A stretch of 5,814 bases of DNA from NCBI GenBank assembly GCA_964636665.1, contig CAZWVT010000084.1, positions 1 to 5,814 on the forward strand, in the 5' to 3' direction. The notes beneath the pieces were generated by a model. That model was not told the DNA's origin. It ran no database searches and worked only from the letters and a program-made list of their open reading frames with translations. This stretch comes from JAAYLC01 sp964636665. Its GTDB lineage: Bacteria > Bacteroidota > Bacteroidia > Flavobacteriales > Flavobacteriaceae. A program made the translations under genes and the position numbers. Positions 1-5,814 of the stretch are shown piece after piece. Every line of letters begins with the position of its first letter. Position 1 is the stretch's first letter.

Positions 1-446
1 ACCCCGGCAGCTTTCCCTTGAAGCATATTGTCTATACTGGTAGTAGGCGCCATTTGATTCAACTCTTCTGCAGATATTGAAACTACAGCAGAGGTTGCTA
101 TTGTTTGATTAGATCTGGAATATCCTCGAACTACAACTTGATCTAAAGCAGTTCCCGGACTGAGGGTAAGATCAATCGTATTGGCAGCGCCAACAGTAAC
201 TTCTTGTGTTTCAAAACCAACATAGCTGAATACAAGTACTTGACCTACGCTGGCAGAAATTGAGTAATTACCGTCAAAATCTGACTGTGTACCAGTTTGT
301 GTTCCCTTGATTATAACATTTGCTCCAGGTAACGGCATTCCTGTATCGTCAATTACCGTTCCTGTGATAGTTTTTTGTTGTGCAAATGTTATCTGCACAA
401 CTAACGCCAAGAGTAGCGTTAAAAATCCACTAAACTTTGTTCTCAT
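1..446 (-). CDS. SusC/RagA-family TonB-dependent outer-membrane receptor, N-terminal part (cut by window edge)
   Basis: Seen: an open frame runs leftward from ATG (446-444) off the window, giving 148 codons. Residues 1-22 are a signal peptide (basic MRTK, leucine-rich core, likely cleavage ITFA|QQ). Residues 25-96 match a carboxypeptidase-D regulatory-like beta-sandwich: TGTVIDDTGMPLPGANV, then KGT, SDFDGNYSI and FSYVGFETQEV. Residues 101-109 (LDQVVVRGY) correspond to the SusC hallmark usually ending VVVGYG. The plug domain begins around 115-148 (SISAEELNQ, then DNMLQGKAAG). Family knowledge: SusC proteins are roughly 1000-residue TonB-driven beta-barrels that import glycans or peptides with a SusD surface lipoprotein, so about 85% of the protein would lie outside the window. 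The substrate cannot be read from this part. Whether a susD gene follows cannot be seen. The start is fixed by the signal peptide immediately after it. The Omp85 gene lies 112 nt upstream on the same strand, and a promoter candidate sits in that gap. Confidence 0.9.
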   Translation of the reverse strand, partial: MRTKFSGFLTLLLALVVQITFAQQKTITGTVIDDTGMPLPGANVIIKGTQTGTQSDFDGNYSISASVGQVLVFSYVGFETQEVTVGAANTIDLTLSPGTALDQVVVRGYSRSNQTIATSAVVSISAEELNQMAPTTSIDNMLQGKAAG

Positions 447-473
447 TTTTTAATTATTTGAATTAGCCAATCG

Positions 474-504
474 CAAAAATCATAATAAAAAGTTAACCGT
501 ACAA
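474..504 (-). promoter_or_regulatory. candidate promoter for the SusC-like gene
   Basis: Reading leftward on the minus strand, TTG (504-502) is followed by a 20-nt spacer and then GATTTTTG (481-474). The Bacteroidota consensus is TTTG, about 19-21 nt, then TAnnTTTG. The -7 element therefore matches 5 of 6 fixed bases, with G for the first T. The predicted start lies about 20 nt before the ATG at 446. The region is AT-rich, so a chance match is possible. If real, it lets the receptor be transcribed independently of the upstream Omp85 gene. Confidence 0.38.
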
Positions 505-558
505 GTATTTATCTGTAAATTTTAATGAGTATTCGATAGCTTCCGTAACTATTTCGTG

Positions 559-2259
559 TTAAAAACGTGAACTGATACTCAAATGGATTTTGGAATTGGA
601 GAAATCAAACTTTTCTCCCGGTACTGTTCCATTGGCTATGATAAAACGAAATAGTCCTGATTTTGAGTTCATTCCGAACCCGAAACCAAGACTGTAAAGA
701 TTGTTTTCTATTTCAAAAATCGGGTTTTCAAAATATGCAAAATCCGTCAGGGTGTGAATAAAAAGATTTTGATTGAATAAGTGTCTTAATTCGATGTTTA
801 AATAAGAATAAAAGGAAGCATCAATGCTGTTTTCATTAAATCCACGGATGCTGTTTATCCCTCCAAAACGAAAAAGTTCATTGAAGATATAACTGTCACT
901 TAGCAAATAAGCCGTTTCGCTTTTGACCATAAATGCATTGGAAGCCGTGATGTCAAACTGATGTTTTATCAATCCCGTAGTGCGCCATTGTGATTCATTA
1001 ATGTTTTCTCGTGTTCGTTTCCCTACGCCTAAATTTATTATAGCTTCAGTTTTTATCGGAAACAGAGGATTCTCTCCGGGTATGGTAGTCGATATCCCAA
1101 AAGTGAAAAATCGGGATTTAAAATTCTCAATCGGAGTTCCTGTAATTGCCTCGTCCAATAAATTGGTGGATGCCGTGCCTCTGTAACCTGAAAACAGTTC
1201 CGAATTTGGAGTGACTCTATAAGTTAGTTGCGCCAGATTTTCTGTGGTTACATAACTCGTGTCGCGTTTGAAAATTCTTAGACTGCCGTTTAGACCGAAA
1301 CGCGTTTGAAAAATAAATGGCAATTTTAATTCCGTATTGAATTCTATTTGTTCTTTACCGTCTGCTCTATAATTAAGGAGAAAGGTTTCGCCTGTATTAA
1401 AATTGTTGTTGAGTTCCAGATTCAAATAACCGTTGAATATCAATTTTTGAGTTTCTTCCTCTGTGGAAAATCCCAAGATTCCATCAAAAATGTTGTTGTT
1501 TTCTTTTTGTAGGTATAGATAAACAATGGTGGAGTCTTTTCTGAATAGAACTTCCGGTGCTTGCATGCTTGAAGCAAATGGTAAGTTGTCGAGTCTTTTG
1601 TCTTTTCGTAGAATTTCCTCTTGATTAAAAATTTTCCCTCTTCTGATGCCGGCGTAATATTTAATATAAGGTAAAGGGAATTTTTCGTATCCTTTGATGA
1701 CAATATCATGAATAAAACGAATATGATTGTCCGCTACAATTATCGATGCTTTCAATAAATCGTCTTCTGCTTTTTCAATTTCAGACAAATAAATTTGAGC
1801 AAAAGGTTTTCCCTCTTTAGATTTTATTAATGCGAGTTGATATAAGATATTTTCTAAATGTACTATAGATACGGTAAATGAAGAGTCCGTTGCATCAGAT
1901 ATAATTGACTTGATTTCTTTTTCGGAAAAATCTTTGAGGGAGTAATTTAATTTTATCCGTGAAATTTTTTTGCCAAGCGTATAATGACTTATATAAGTCG
2001 AGTCATTTAATTTTTCGAGACGCAAAAACTCATTGTCTATATACCCGATGTTATTTAACTTGTTACTTATGCTATCAATAACGGCATCGGTATTTGCTTT
2101 TTCAAAAACTCGCGGCAGATTTAATGAGTCTTGCAAAGATGAAGAAATTGACTCTGTTGTCTCAATGTGTATTTTGGTATTTTGAGCTAAAATATTCGGG
2201 ATAGGGATTCCCACTATATATAGGAGTAATATTGTAATATATCTAATTGGCAATGTCAA
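559..2259 (-). CDS. Omp85-superfamily outer-membrane protein with POTRA-like periplasmic domains
   Basis: Seen: 566 residues. Residues 1-25 look like a signal peptide (ITILLLYIVGIP core, ILA|QN cleavage). Residues 50-180 have the alternating helix/strand character of degenerate POTRA repeats (KLNNIGY near 67-73). Residues 183-251 are the clearest POTRA (IVIKGYEKFP, GIRRGKIFNQEEI, ending VYLYLQKE). From about 257 on, alternating aromatic strands form a barrel, with FGGINSIRGF at 465-474. This matches the conserved RGF/RGY motif of the inward-folded loop 6 in BamA, TamA and FhaC. The protein ends in SSRF, and a C-terminal Phe is typical of outer-membrane barrels. Family knowledge: Omp85 proteins insert barrels or secrete proteins across the outer membrane. 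At 566 residues it is shorter than typical BamA and about the size of two-partner-secretion (FhaC-type) transporters. No TpsA-like partner is visible, so its job is unassigned. Start: the frame has no ATG between the upstream in-frame TAA and the signal peptide. TTG at 2259 is used here, and TTG at 2253 is equally possible. The C-terminus lies 112 nt before the SusC-like gene, so co-transcription is possible. Confidence 0.85.
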   Translation of the reverse strand: MTLPIRYITILLLYIVGIPIPNILAQNTKIHIETTESISSSLQDSLNLPRVFEKANTDAVIDSISNKLNNIGYIDNEFLRLEKLNDSTYISHYTLGKKISRIKLNYSLKDFSEKEIKSIISDATDSSFTVSIVHLENILYQLALIKSKEGKPFAQIYLSEIEKAEDDLLKASIIVADNHIRFIHDIVIKGYEKFPLPYIKYYAGIRRGKIFNQEEILRKDKRLDNLPFASSMQAPEVLFRKDSTIVYLYLQKENNNIFDGILGFSTEEETQKLIFNGYLNLELNNNFNTGETFLLNYRADGKEQIEFNTELKLPFIFQTRFGLNGSLRIFKRDTSYVTTENLAQLTYRVTPNSELFSGYRGTASTNLLDEAITGTPIENFKSRFFTFGISTTIPGENPLFPIKTEAIINLGVGKRTRENINESQWRTTGLIKHQFDITASNAFMVKSETAYLLSDSYIFNELFRFGGINSIRGFNENSIDASFYSYLNIELRHLFNQNLFIHTLTDFAYFENPIFEIENNLYSLGFGFGMNSKSGLFRFIIANGTVPGEKFDFSNSKIHLSISSRF

Positions 2260-2339
2260 ATGTTTTTGAAGGATAACTGTTTATTTAAAAAAATAGTGTG
2301 CAATTTTTTCGAAATATATTGAAAATAAATAAACTTGGT

Positions 2340-2370
2340 TTTGATTTGTGGAAAAAATAATTTACATTTG
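2340..2370 (+). promoter_or_regulatory. Bacteroidota-type promoter of the rpsL-rpsG-fusA-rpsJ operon
   Basis: TTTG at 2340-2343 is followed by a 19-nt AT-rich spacer and TACATTTG at 2363-2370. This is a full match to the primary sigma factor consensus of Bacteroidota (-33 TTTG, -7 TAnnTTTG) with ideal spacing. The predicted transcription start is around 2375-2378, giving a leader of about 50 nt before the rpsL ATG at 2426. Its position and strength fit the main promoter of a highly expressed ribosomal operon. A second TTTG at 2345-2348 is too close (14 nt) to be the -33 box. Confidence 0.8.
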
Positions 2371-2374
2371 CATC

Positions 2375-2388
2375 CCCTAAAAATAGGG
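2375..2388 (+). promoter_or_regulatory. small hairpin at the start of the rpsL leader
   Basis: CCCTA (2375-2379) and TAGGG (2384-2388) form a perfect 5-bp stem around an AAAA loop. It starts 4 nt after the -7 element, so it would lie at or within the first bases of the mRNA. It could stabilise the 5' end or contribute to control of the operon, or it could be a by-product of a C-rich initial transcribed sequence. The stem is short, and no regulatory role is established from the sequence. Confidence 0.35.
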
Positions 2389-2425
2389 TGTCATATTATT
2401 AAGCAGTAAACAATAGATAATTTAT

Positions 2426-2800
2426 ATGCCAACAATTTCACAATTAGTACGTAAAGGAAGGACCCAGATAACCAAGAAGAGTAAATCGGTTGCTTTGGAT
2501 TCATGCCCTCAACGTCGTGGTGTTTGTACGCGTGTCTATACTACTACTCCTAAAAAGCCGAACTCAGCGATGCGTAAAGTTGCGCGTGTGAGGTTGACAA
2601 ATGGAAAAGAAGTAAACGCATACATCCCGGGCGAAGGACATAATCTTCAAGAGCACTCGATAGTATTGGTAAGGGGTGGAAGGGTAAAAGATTTGCCTGG
2701 AGTAAGGTATCATATTGTGCGAGGTGCTTTGGATACAGCAGGTGTTCAAGGTCGTGCGCAAAGAAGATCCAAGTACGGTGCAAAACGCCCAAAGAAGTAA
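2426..2800 (+). CDS. rpsL: 30S ribosomal protein S12 (uS12)
   Basis: uS12 sits at the 30S decoding centre and helps monitor codon-anticodon pairing. It also contacts EF-Tu and EF-G during decoding and translocation. Seen: 124 residues, the usual length. Near-universal blocks are PQRRGVCTRVYTTTPKKPNS (28-47), GEGHNLQEHS (69-78), VRGGRVKDLPGVRYH (82-96) and the basic tail SKYGAKRPKK. Lys43 and Lys88, the two classical sites of streptomycin-resistance mutations, are both the wild-type lysine. Asp89, the residue methylthiolated by RimO in other bacteria, is present. Start: ATG at 2426 gives the standard MPTISQLVRKGR N-terminus, and an in-frame TAG lies at 2414-2416. No Shine-Dalgarno precedes it (AT-rich GATAATTTAT), as is normal in Flavobacteriia. 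It is the first gene of the operon, about 50 nt after the predicted transcription start. Confidence 0.99.
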   Translation: MPTISQLVRKGRTQITKKSKSVALDSCPQRRGVCTRVYTTTPKKPNSAMRKVARVRLTNGKEVNAYIPGEGHNLQEHSIVLVRGGRVKDLPGVRYHIVRGALDTAGVQGRAQRRSKYGAKRPKK

Positions 2801-2860
2801 AATGAAAACAGCTCTCAAAAAAAACATCTTAGTTTATAGAGGGATTTAACAAAACAACAA

Positions 2861-3337
2861 ATGAGAAAAAGACAGGCTAAAAAACGACCGCTTCTTCCGG
2901 ATCCGAGATTTAATGATCAATTGGTGACAAGATTTGTTAACAATATGATGTGGGACGGAAAGAAAAGTGTTGCTTTCAGTGTTTTCTATGATGCAATTGA
3001 TATCGTAGAAGAAAAAAAACAAGACGACGAGAAGACTGCTTTAGAGATTTGGAAAGAGGCGCTTTCCAATGTGATGCCTCACGTTGAAGTGCGAAGCCGC
3101 CGTGTTGGTGGAGCTACCTTCCAAATTCCGATGCAGATTCGTCCGGATCGTAAGATTTCAACAGCCATGAAGTGGTTGATTGAATATTCAAGAAAACGCA
3201 ATGAGAAATCTATGGCAGCAAGACTGGCTGCGGAAATTTTAGCTGCTGCTAAAGAAGAAGGAGCTGCGGTAAAAAAACGTATGGATACTCATAAGATGGC
3301 AGAAGCAAATAAAGCATTCTCACATTTCAGATTCTAA
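2861..3337 (+). CDS. rpsG: 30S ribosomal protein S7 (uS7)
   Basis: uS7 binds the 3' major domain of 16S rRNA, nucleates assembly of the 30S head and lines the E-site/mRNA exit region. Seen: 158 residues, within the family range. The N-terminus MRKRQAKKRPLLPDPRFND is of the flavobacterial type. The S7 signature RSRRVGGATFQIP spans 78-90, followed by MQIRPDRKISTAMKWLI. The C-terminus MAEANKAFSHFRF is typical. In E. coli uS7 represses its own operon by binding the rpsL-rpsG spacer. The spacer here is only 60 nt and I cannot identify an equivalent binding structure in it. The ATG at 2861 follows an A-rich stretch (ACAAAACAACAA) without a Shine-Dalgarno. GAGGG at 2839-2843 is too far upstream to serve as one. 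The stop is 3 nt before fusA, suggesting translational coupling. Confidence 0.99.
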   Translation: MRKRQAKKRPLLPDPRFNDQLVTRFVNNMMWDGKKSVAFSVFYDAIDIVEEKKQDDEKTALEIWKEALSNVMPHVEVRSRRVGGATFQIPMQIRPDRKISTAMKWLIEYSRKRNEKSMAARLAAEILAAAKEEGAAVKKRMDTHKMAEANKAFSHFRF

Positions 3338-3340
3338 AAA

Positions 3341-5470
3341 ATGGCTAGAGATTTAAAATATACAAGAAATATCGGAATTGCCGCACATATTGATGCGGGA
3401 AAAACAACAACAACAGAGCGCATCCTTTTCTACACGGGTGTAAATCACAAATTGGGTGAAACTCACGAAGGTTCAGCAACAATGGACTGGATGGATCAGG
3501 AGCAAGAGCGTGGTATTACAATTACTTCGGCTGCTACCACTTGTAAGTGGAAGTTTCCGTTGGAAAATGCACAACCCACGCCTGAAACTAAAGAATATCA
3601 CTTTAATATTATCGATACTCCCGGTCACGTTGACTTTACAGTGGAAGTAAACAGATCTTTGCGAGTTCTAGACGGACTTGTGTTTTTGTTTAGCGCTGTT
3701 GATGGTGTAGAACCACAGTCAGAAACAAACTGGAGACTTGCTGACAATTATAAAGTTCCTCGTATCGGTTTCGTAAATAAAATGGATCGTCAAGGAGCCA
3801 ACTTCTTGGGTGTTTGTCAAGAGATAAAAGACATGCTAAGATCGAATGCAGTGCCAATTGTATTGCCAATTGGTGATGAAGGAGATTTTAAAGGAATAGT
3901 TGATTTGGTAAAAAATCGCGCTATTGTTTGGCATGAAGAAACAATGGGTTCTACTTTTGATGTGGTCGATATTCCTGAGGATATGGTTGAGGAAGTTCAA
4001 AAGTATCGTGCCAATCTTATTGAAGAGGTAGCTGCTTATGATGAAAACTTGCTTGAAAAGTTCATGGAAGATGAAAGTAGCATTACTGAAGAAGAAATTC
4101 ACAAGGCACTTCGCGCCGCAGTTATGGATATGAGTATCATTCCTATGGTCTGTGGTTCTTCGTTTAAAAATAAAGGGGTTCAATTCCTTATTGACGGTGT
4201 TTGTCGTTATTTGCCTTCGCCTACTGATAAAGAAGGTATTGTAGGTGTGAATCCGGATACGGAAAAAGAAGAAATAAGAAAGCCAAGTGTTGATGCTCCT
4301 TTTGCTGCATTGGCATTTAAAATTGCAACCGATCCCTTTGTAGGCCGTTTGGCATTTTTCCGTGCTTACTCAGGGCGTCTTGATGCCGGTTCTTATGTGT
4401 TGAATAATAGAAGTGGAAACAAAGAACGCATCTCTAGAATCTATCAGATGCACGCCAATAAACAAAATCCTATCGAATTTATCGAAGCAGGAGATATTGG
4501 AGCCGCTGTAGGATTTAAAGACATTAAAACCGGAGATACGTTAACTGATGAAAAACATCCGATTATCCTTGAAAGTATGAATTTTCCTGATCCGGTTATC
4601 GGTATCGCTGTGGAACCTAAAACAAAAGCGGATGTCGATAAACTTGGAATGGCTTTAGGAAAACTTGCAGAAGAAGATCCTACTTTCCAAGTGCGTACTG
4701 ATGAAGCTTCAGGACAAACTATTATTTCCGGAATGGGAGAGTTGCACTTGGATATTATTGTGCAGCGTTTACTTCGCGAATTCAAAGTTGAAGTAAATCA
4801 AGGTGAACCTCAAGTAGAATATAAAGAAGCGCTTACCAGAGAAGCGAACCACCGAGAAGTTTACAAGAAACAGTCAGGAGGTCGTGGTAAATTTGCTGAT
4901 ATCATCTTTACATTAGGTCCTGCTGAAGAAGGAAAAACAGGACTTGAGTTTGTCAATGAAGTGAAGGGAGGAAACGTTCCAAAGGAATTTATTCCTGCTG
5001 TTGAGAAAGGTTTCAAGCAAGCGATGACAAATGGTCCTTTAGCAGGTTTTGAAATGGATAGCATGAAAGTTGTTTTAAAAGACGGTTCATATCACGCAGT
5101 TGACTCGGATGCATTGTCTTTTGAGTTGGCAGCAAAAATTGGATACAGAGCTGCGGCCAAAGCGGCCGGAGCGGTAATTCTTGAGCCGATTATGAAACTT
5201 GAAGTATTGACTCCGGAAGAAAATATGGGGGATATCGTCGGGGATTTAAATCGTCGCCGTGGTCAAGTAAATGAAATGACTGATCGTTCAGGTTCAAAAG
5301 TAATTCGTGCAAATGTGCCACTTTCAGAAATGTTCGGTTATGTAACTACTTTAAGAACACTTTCTTCAGGTAGAGCAACTTCAACGATGGAATTTTCACA
5401 TTATGAAGAAACTCCGTCAAATATATCTGAGAGTATAATCGCAGCTACAAAAGGAACTGCTAACGTATAA
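3341..5470 (+). CDS. fusA: translation elongation factor G
   Basis: EF-G is the cytosolic GTPase that drives tRNA-mRNA translocation and, with RRF, ribosome recycling. Seen: 709 residues, full length. The G domain is complete: P-loop AHIDAGKT (15-22), switch I around ERGITITSAATT (56-67), DTPGH (92-96, with His96 as the GTPase-activating histidine), NKMD (146-149) and SSF (273-275). Domain II follows (about 315-415), then domain III with SGMGELHLDI (463-471). Domain IV contains QSGGRGKFAD (511-520) and the tip loop SYHAVDSD (583-590) that enters the decoding site. Domain V has the LEPIMKLEV strand and the switch-like RRRGQV. Some Bacteroidota carry a second EF-G paralogue that works without GTP hydrolysis. 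The intact G motifs and operon position mark this as the canonical GTP-hydrolysing copy. ATG at 3341 gives the standard MARDLKYTRNIGI start. Spacers are 3 nt to rpsG and 10 nt to rpsJ. No tuf gene follows, unlike in the E. coli str operon. Confidence 0.99.
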   Translation: MARDLKYTRNIGIAAHIDAGKTTTTERILFYTGVNHKLGETHEGSATMDWMDQEQERGITITSAATTCKWKFPLENAQPTPETKEYHFNIIDTPGHVDFTVEVNRSLRVLDGLVFLFSAVDGVEPQSETNWRLADNYKVPRIGFVNKMDRQGANFLGVCQEIKDMLRSNAVPIVLPIGDEGDFKGIVDLVKNRAIVWHEETMGSTFDVVDIPEDMVEEVQKYRANLIEEVAAYDENLLEKFMEDESSITEEEIHKALRAAVMDMSIIPMVCGSSFKNKGVQFLIDGVCRYLPSPTDKEGIVGVNPDTEKEEIRKPSVDAPFAALAFKIATDPFVGRLAFFRAYSGRLDAGSYVLNNRSGNKERISRIYQMHANKQNPIEFIEAGDIGAAVGFKDIKTGDTLTDEKHPIILESMNFPDPVIGIAVEPKTKADVDKLGMALGKLAEEDPTFQVRTDEASGQTIISGMGELHLDIIVQRLLREFKVEVNQGEPQVEYKEALTREANHREVYKKQSGGRGKFADIIFTLGPAEEGKTGLEFVNEVKGGNVPKEFIPAVEKGFKQAMTNGPLAGFEMDSMKVVLKDGSYHAVDSDALSFELAAKIGYRAAAKAAGAVILEPIMKLEVLTPEENMGDIVGDLNRRRGQVNEMTDRSGSKVIRANVPLSEMFGYVTTLRTLSSGRATSTMEFSHYEETPSNISESIIAATKGTANV

Positions 5471-5480
5471 TTTTTCAGCA

Positions 5481-5786
5481 ATGAGTCAAAAAATCAGAAT
5501 AAAATTAAAATCTTACGATCATAATTTAGTGGACAAATCTGCTGAGAAAATCGTAAAGACTGTAAAAAGTACCGGAGCTGTTGTGGCAGGACCAATTCCT
5601 TTGCCTACACATAAAAAGATTTTTACTGTGTTGCGTTCGCCACACGTAAATAAGAAAAGTAGAGAGCAATTCCAATTGAGTTCATATAAAAGACTTTTGG
5701 ATATCTACAGTTCTTCTCCAAAAACTATCGATGCACTGATGAAGCTTGAATTGCCGAGCGGTGTTGAGGTAGAAATCAAAGTATAG
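5481..5786 (+). CDS. rpsJ: 30S ribosomal protein S10 (uS10, also transcription factor NusE)
   Basis: uS10 is a 30S head protein. In bacteria it also acts as NusE, pairing with NusB in rRNA antitermination and linking NusG to the ribosome. Seen: 101 residues, the normal length. Family blocks are KIRIKLKSYDH (4-14), the TGAVVAGPIPLPTHKK segment (31-46), the loop region SPHVNKKSREQF (53-64), then RLLDIYSSSPKTIDALM (71-87) and the C-terminal strand GVEVEIKV. ATG at 5481 lies 10 nt after the fusA stop, without a Shine-Dalgarno. In most bacteria rpsJ heads the S10 operon (followed by rplC, rplD and others). Here it directly continues the str genes, so rplC is expected next but lies beyond the window. 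The stop codon TAG abuts a perfect hairpin at 5787-5806. Confidence 0.99.
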   Translation: MSQKIRIKLKSYDHNLVDKSAEKIVKTVKSTGAVVAGPIPLPTHKKIFTVLRSPHVNKKSREQFQLSSYKRLLDIYSSSPKTIDALMKLELPSGVEVEIKV

Positions 5787-5806
5787 AGACGCAATGCTTT
5801 GCGTCT
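5787..5806 (+). repeat. perfect inverted repeat (8-bp stem, 4-nt loop) immediately after rpsJ
   Basis: AGACGCAA (5787-5794) pairs fully with TTGCGTCT (5799-5806) around the loop TGCT. After one G-G mismatch, two more A-T pairs extend it to 5784-5809, so the outer stem includes two bases of the rpsJ stop codon. It is the strongest hairpin I noticed by eye in the window. The following bases (GTAATATA) are not a U-tract, so it does not look like a standard intrinsic terminator. From memory, palindromes of the GAGACGC type recur in intergenic regions of some Bacteroidota and cyanobacterial genomes, which would make this a dispersed palindromic repeat. That is unverified here. Alternatives are an attenuator, an RNA-processing site or an mRNA stabiliser between rpsJ and rplC. 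Confidence 0.7.
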
Positions 5807-5814
5807 GTAATATA

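Noticed and set aside
447..558. Terminator between the Omp85 and SusC-like genes
   Set aside because: I see no GC-rich stem followed by a T-run on the minus strand in this gap, so read-through cannot be excluded.
980..1186. 68-codon plus-strand open frame inside the Omp85 gene
   Set aside because: It is antisense to a well-supported barrel-coding region and has no recognisable domain.
1440..1709. 89-codon minus-strand open frame in another frame of the Omp85 gene
   Set aside because: It lies wholly inside the POTRA/barrel coding frame, and its low-complexity translation lacks family features.
2311..2318. Minus-strand TATATTTC as a -7 box for the Omp85 gene
   Set aside because: It has one mismatch and no TTG-like -33 element at 19-21 nt, so it is not distinguishable from AT-rich background.
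2550..2827. Two overlapping minus-strand open frames opposite rpsL
   Set aside because: They are antisense shadows of a highly conserved ribosomal gene, with no promoter or domain evidence.
2812..2841. CTCT/AGAG pairing in the rpsL-rpsG spacer as an S7 autoregulatory structure
   Set aside because: Only four base pairs span a long loop, and it does not resemble the E. coli S7 operator.
3836..5064. Three minus-strand open frames opposite fusA (3836-4183, 4444-4785, 4861-5064)
   Set aside because: All lie antisense to the conserved EF-G frame, and their translations are composition artefacts. The plus-strand frame at 3456-3650 is likewise an out-of-frame shadow.

Overview
This window comes from the chromosome of a Bacteroidota bacterium, most likely class Flavobacteriia. 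The evidence is the ribosomal protein sequences (uS7 beginning MRKRQAKKRPLLPDP and ending in SHFRF), a SusC/RagA-type TonB-dependent receptor, AT-rich DNA, no Shine-Dalgarno sequences before the genes, and a promoter of the Bacteroidota TTTG / TAnnTTTG type. I see no mobile element, CRISPR array, tRNA, rRNA or defence gene.

Left half (1-2259, minus strand): two cell-envelope genes. The window edge cuts the first, leaving the N-terminal 148 codons of a SusC/RagA-family outer-membrane transporter (signal peptide, carboxypeptidase-D regulatory-like domain, start of the plug). Upstream of it on the same strand lies a complete 566-residue Omp85-superfamily protein (signal peptide, POTRA-like periplasmic region, beta-barrel with the GG-x3-RGF loop motif, C-terminal Phe). 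It appears to start at TTG.

Middle (2260-2425): a 166-bp divergent intergenic region. It holds a textbook Bacteroidota promoter facing right, with a small perfect hairpin at or just after the expected transcription start of the ribosomal operon.

Right half (2426-5786, plus strand): rpsL (uS12), rpsG (uS7), fusA (EF-G) and rpsJ (uS10), tightly spaced (60, 3 and 10 nt) and apparently one transcription unit. This is the str operon without tuf, joined directly to the first gene of the S10 operon, an arrangement known in Bacteroidota. The products work together: uS12 in decoding, uS7 and uS10 in building the 30S head, and EF-G in translocation. Right after the rpsJ stop is a perfect 8-bp stem with a 4-nt loop, where rplC would be expected next.

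I did not find a convincing new biological system. The most useful leads are the hairpin after rpsJ, the leader hairpin at the rpsL promoter, the TTG start and unassigned role of the Omp85 protein, and a 15-codon open frame that fills most of the rpsL-rpsG gap.
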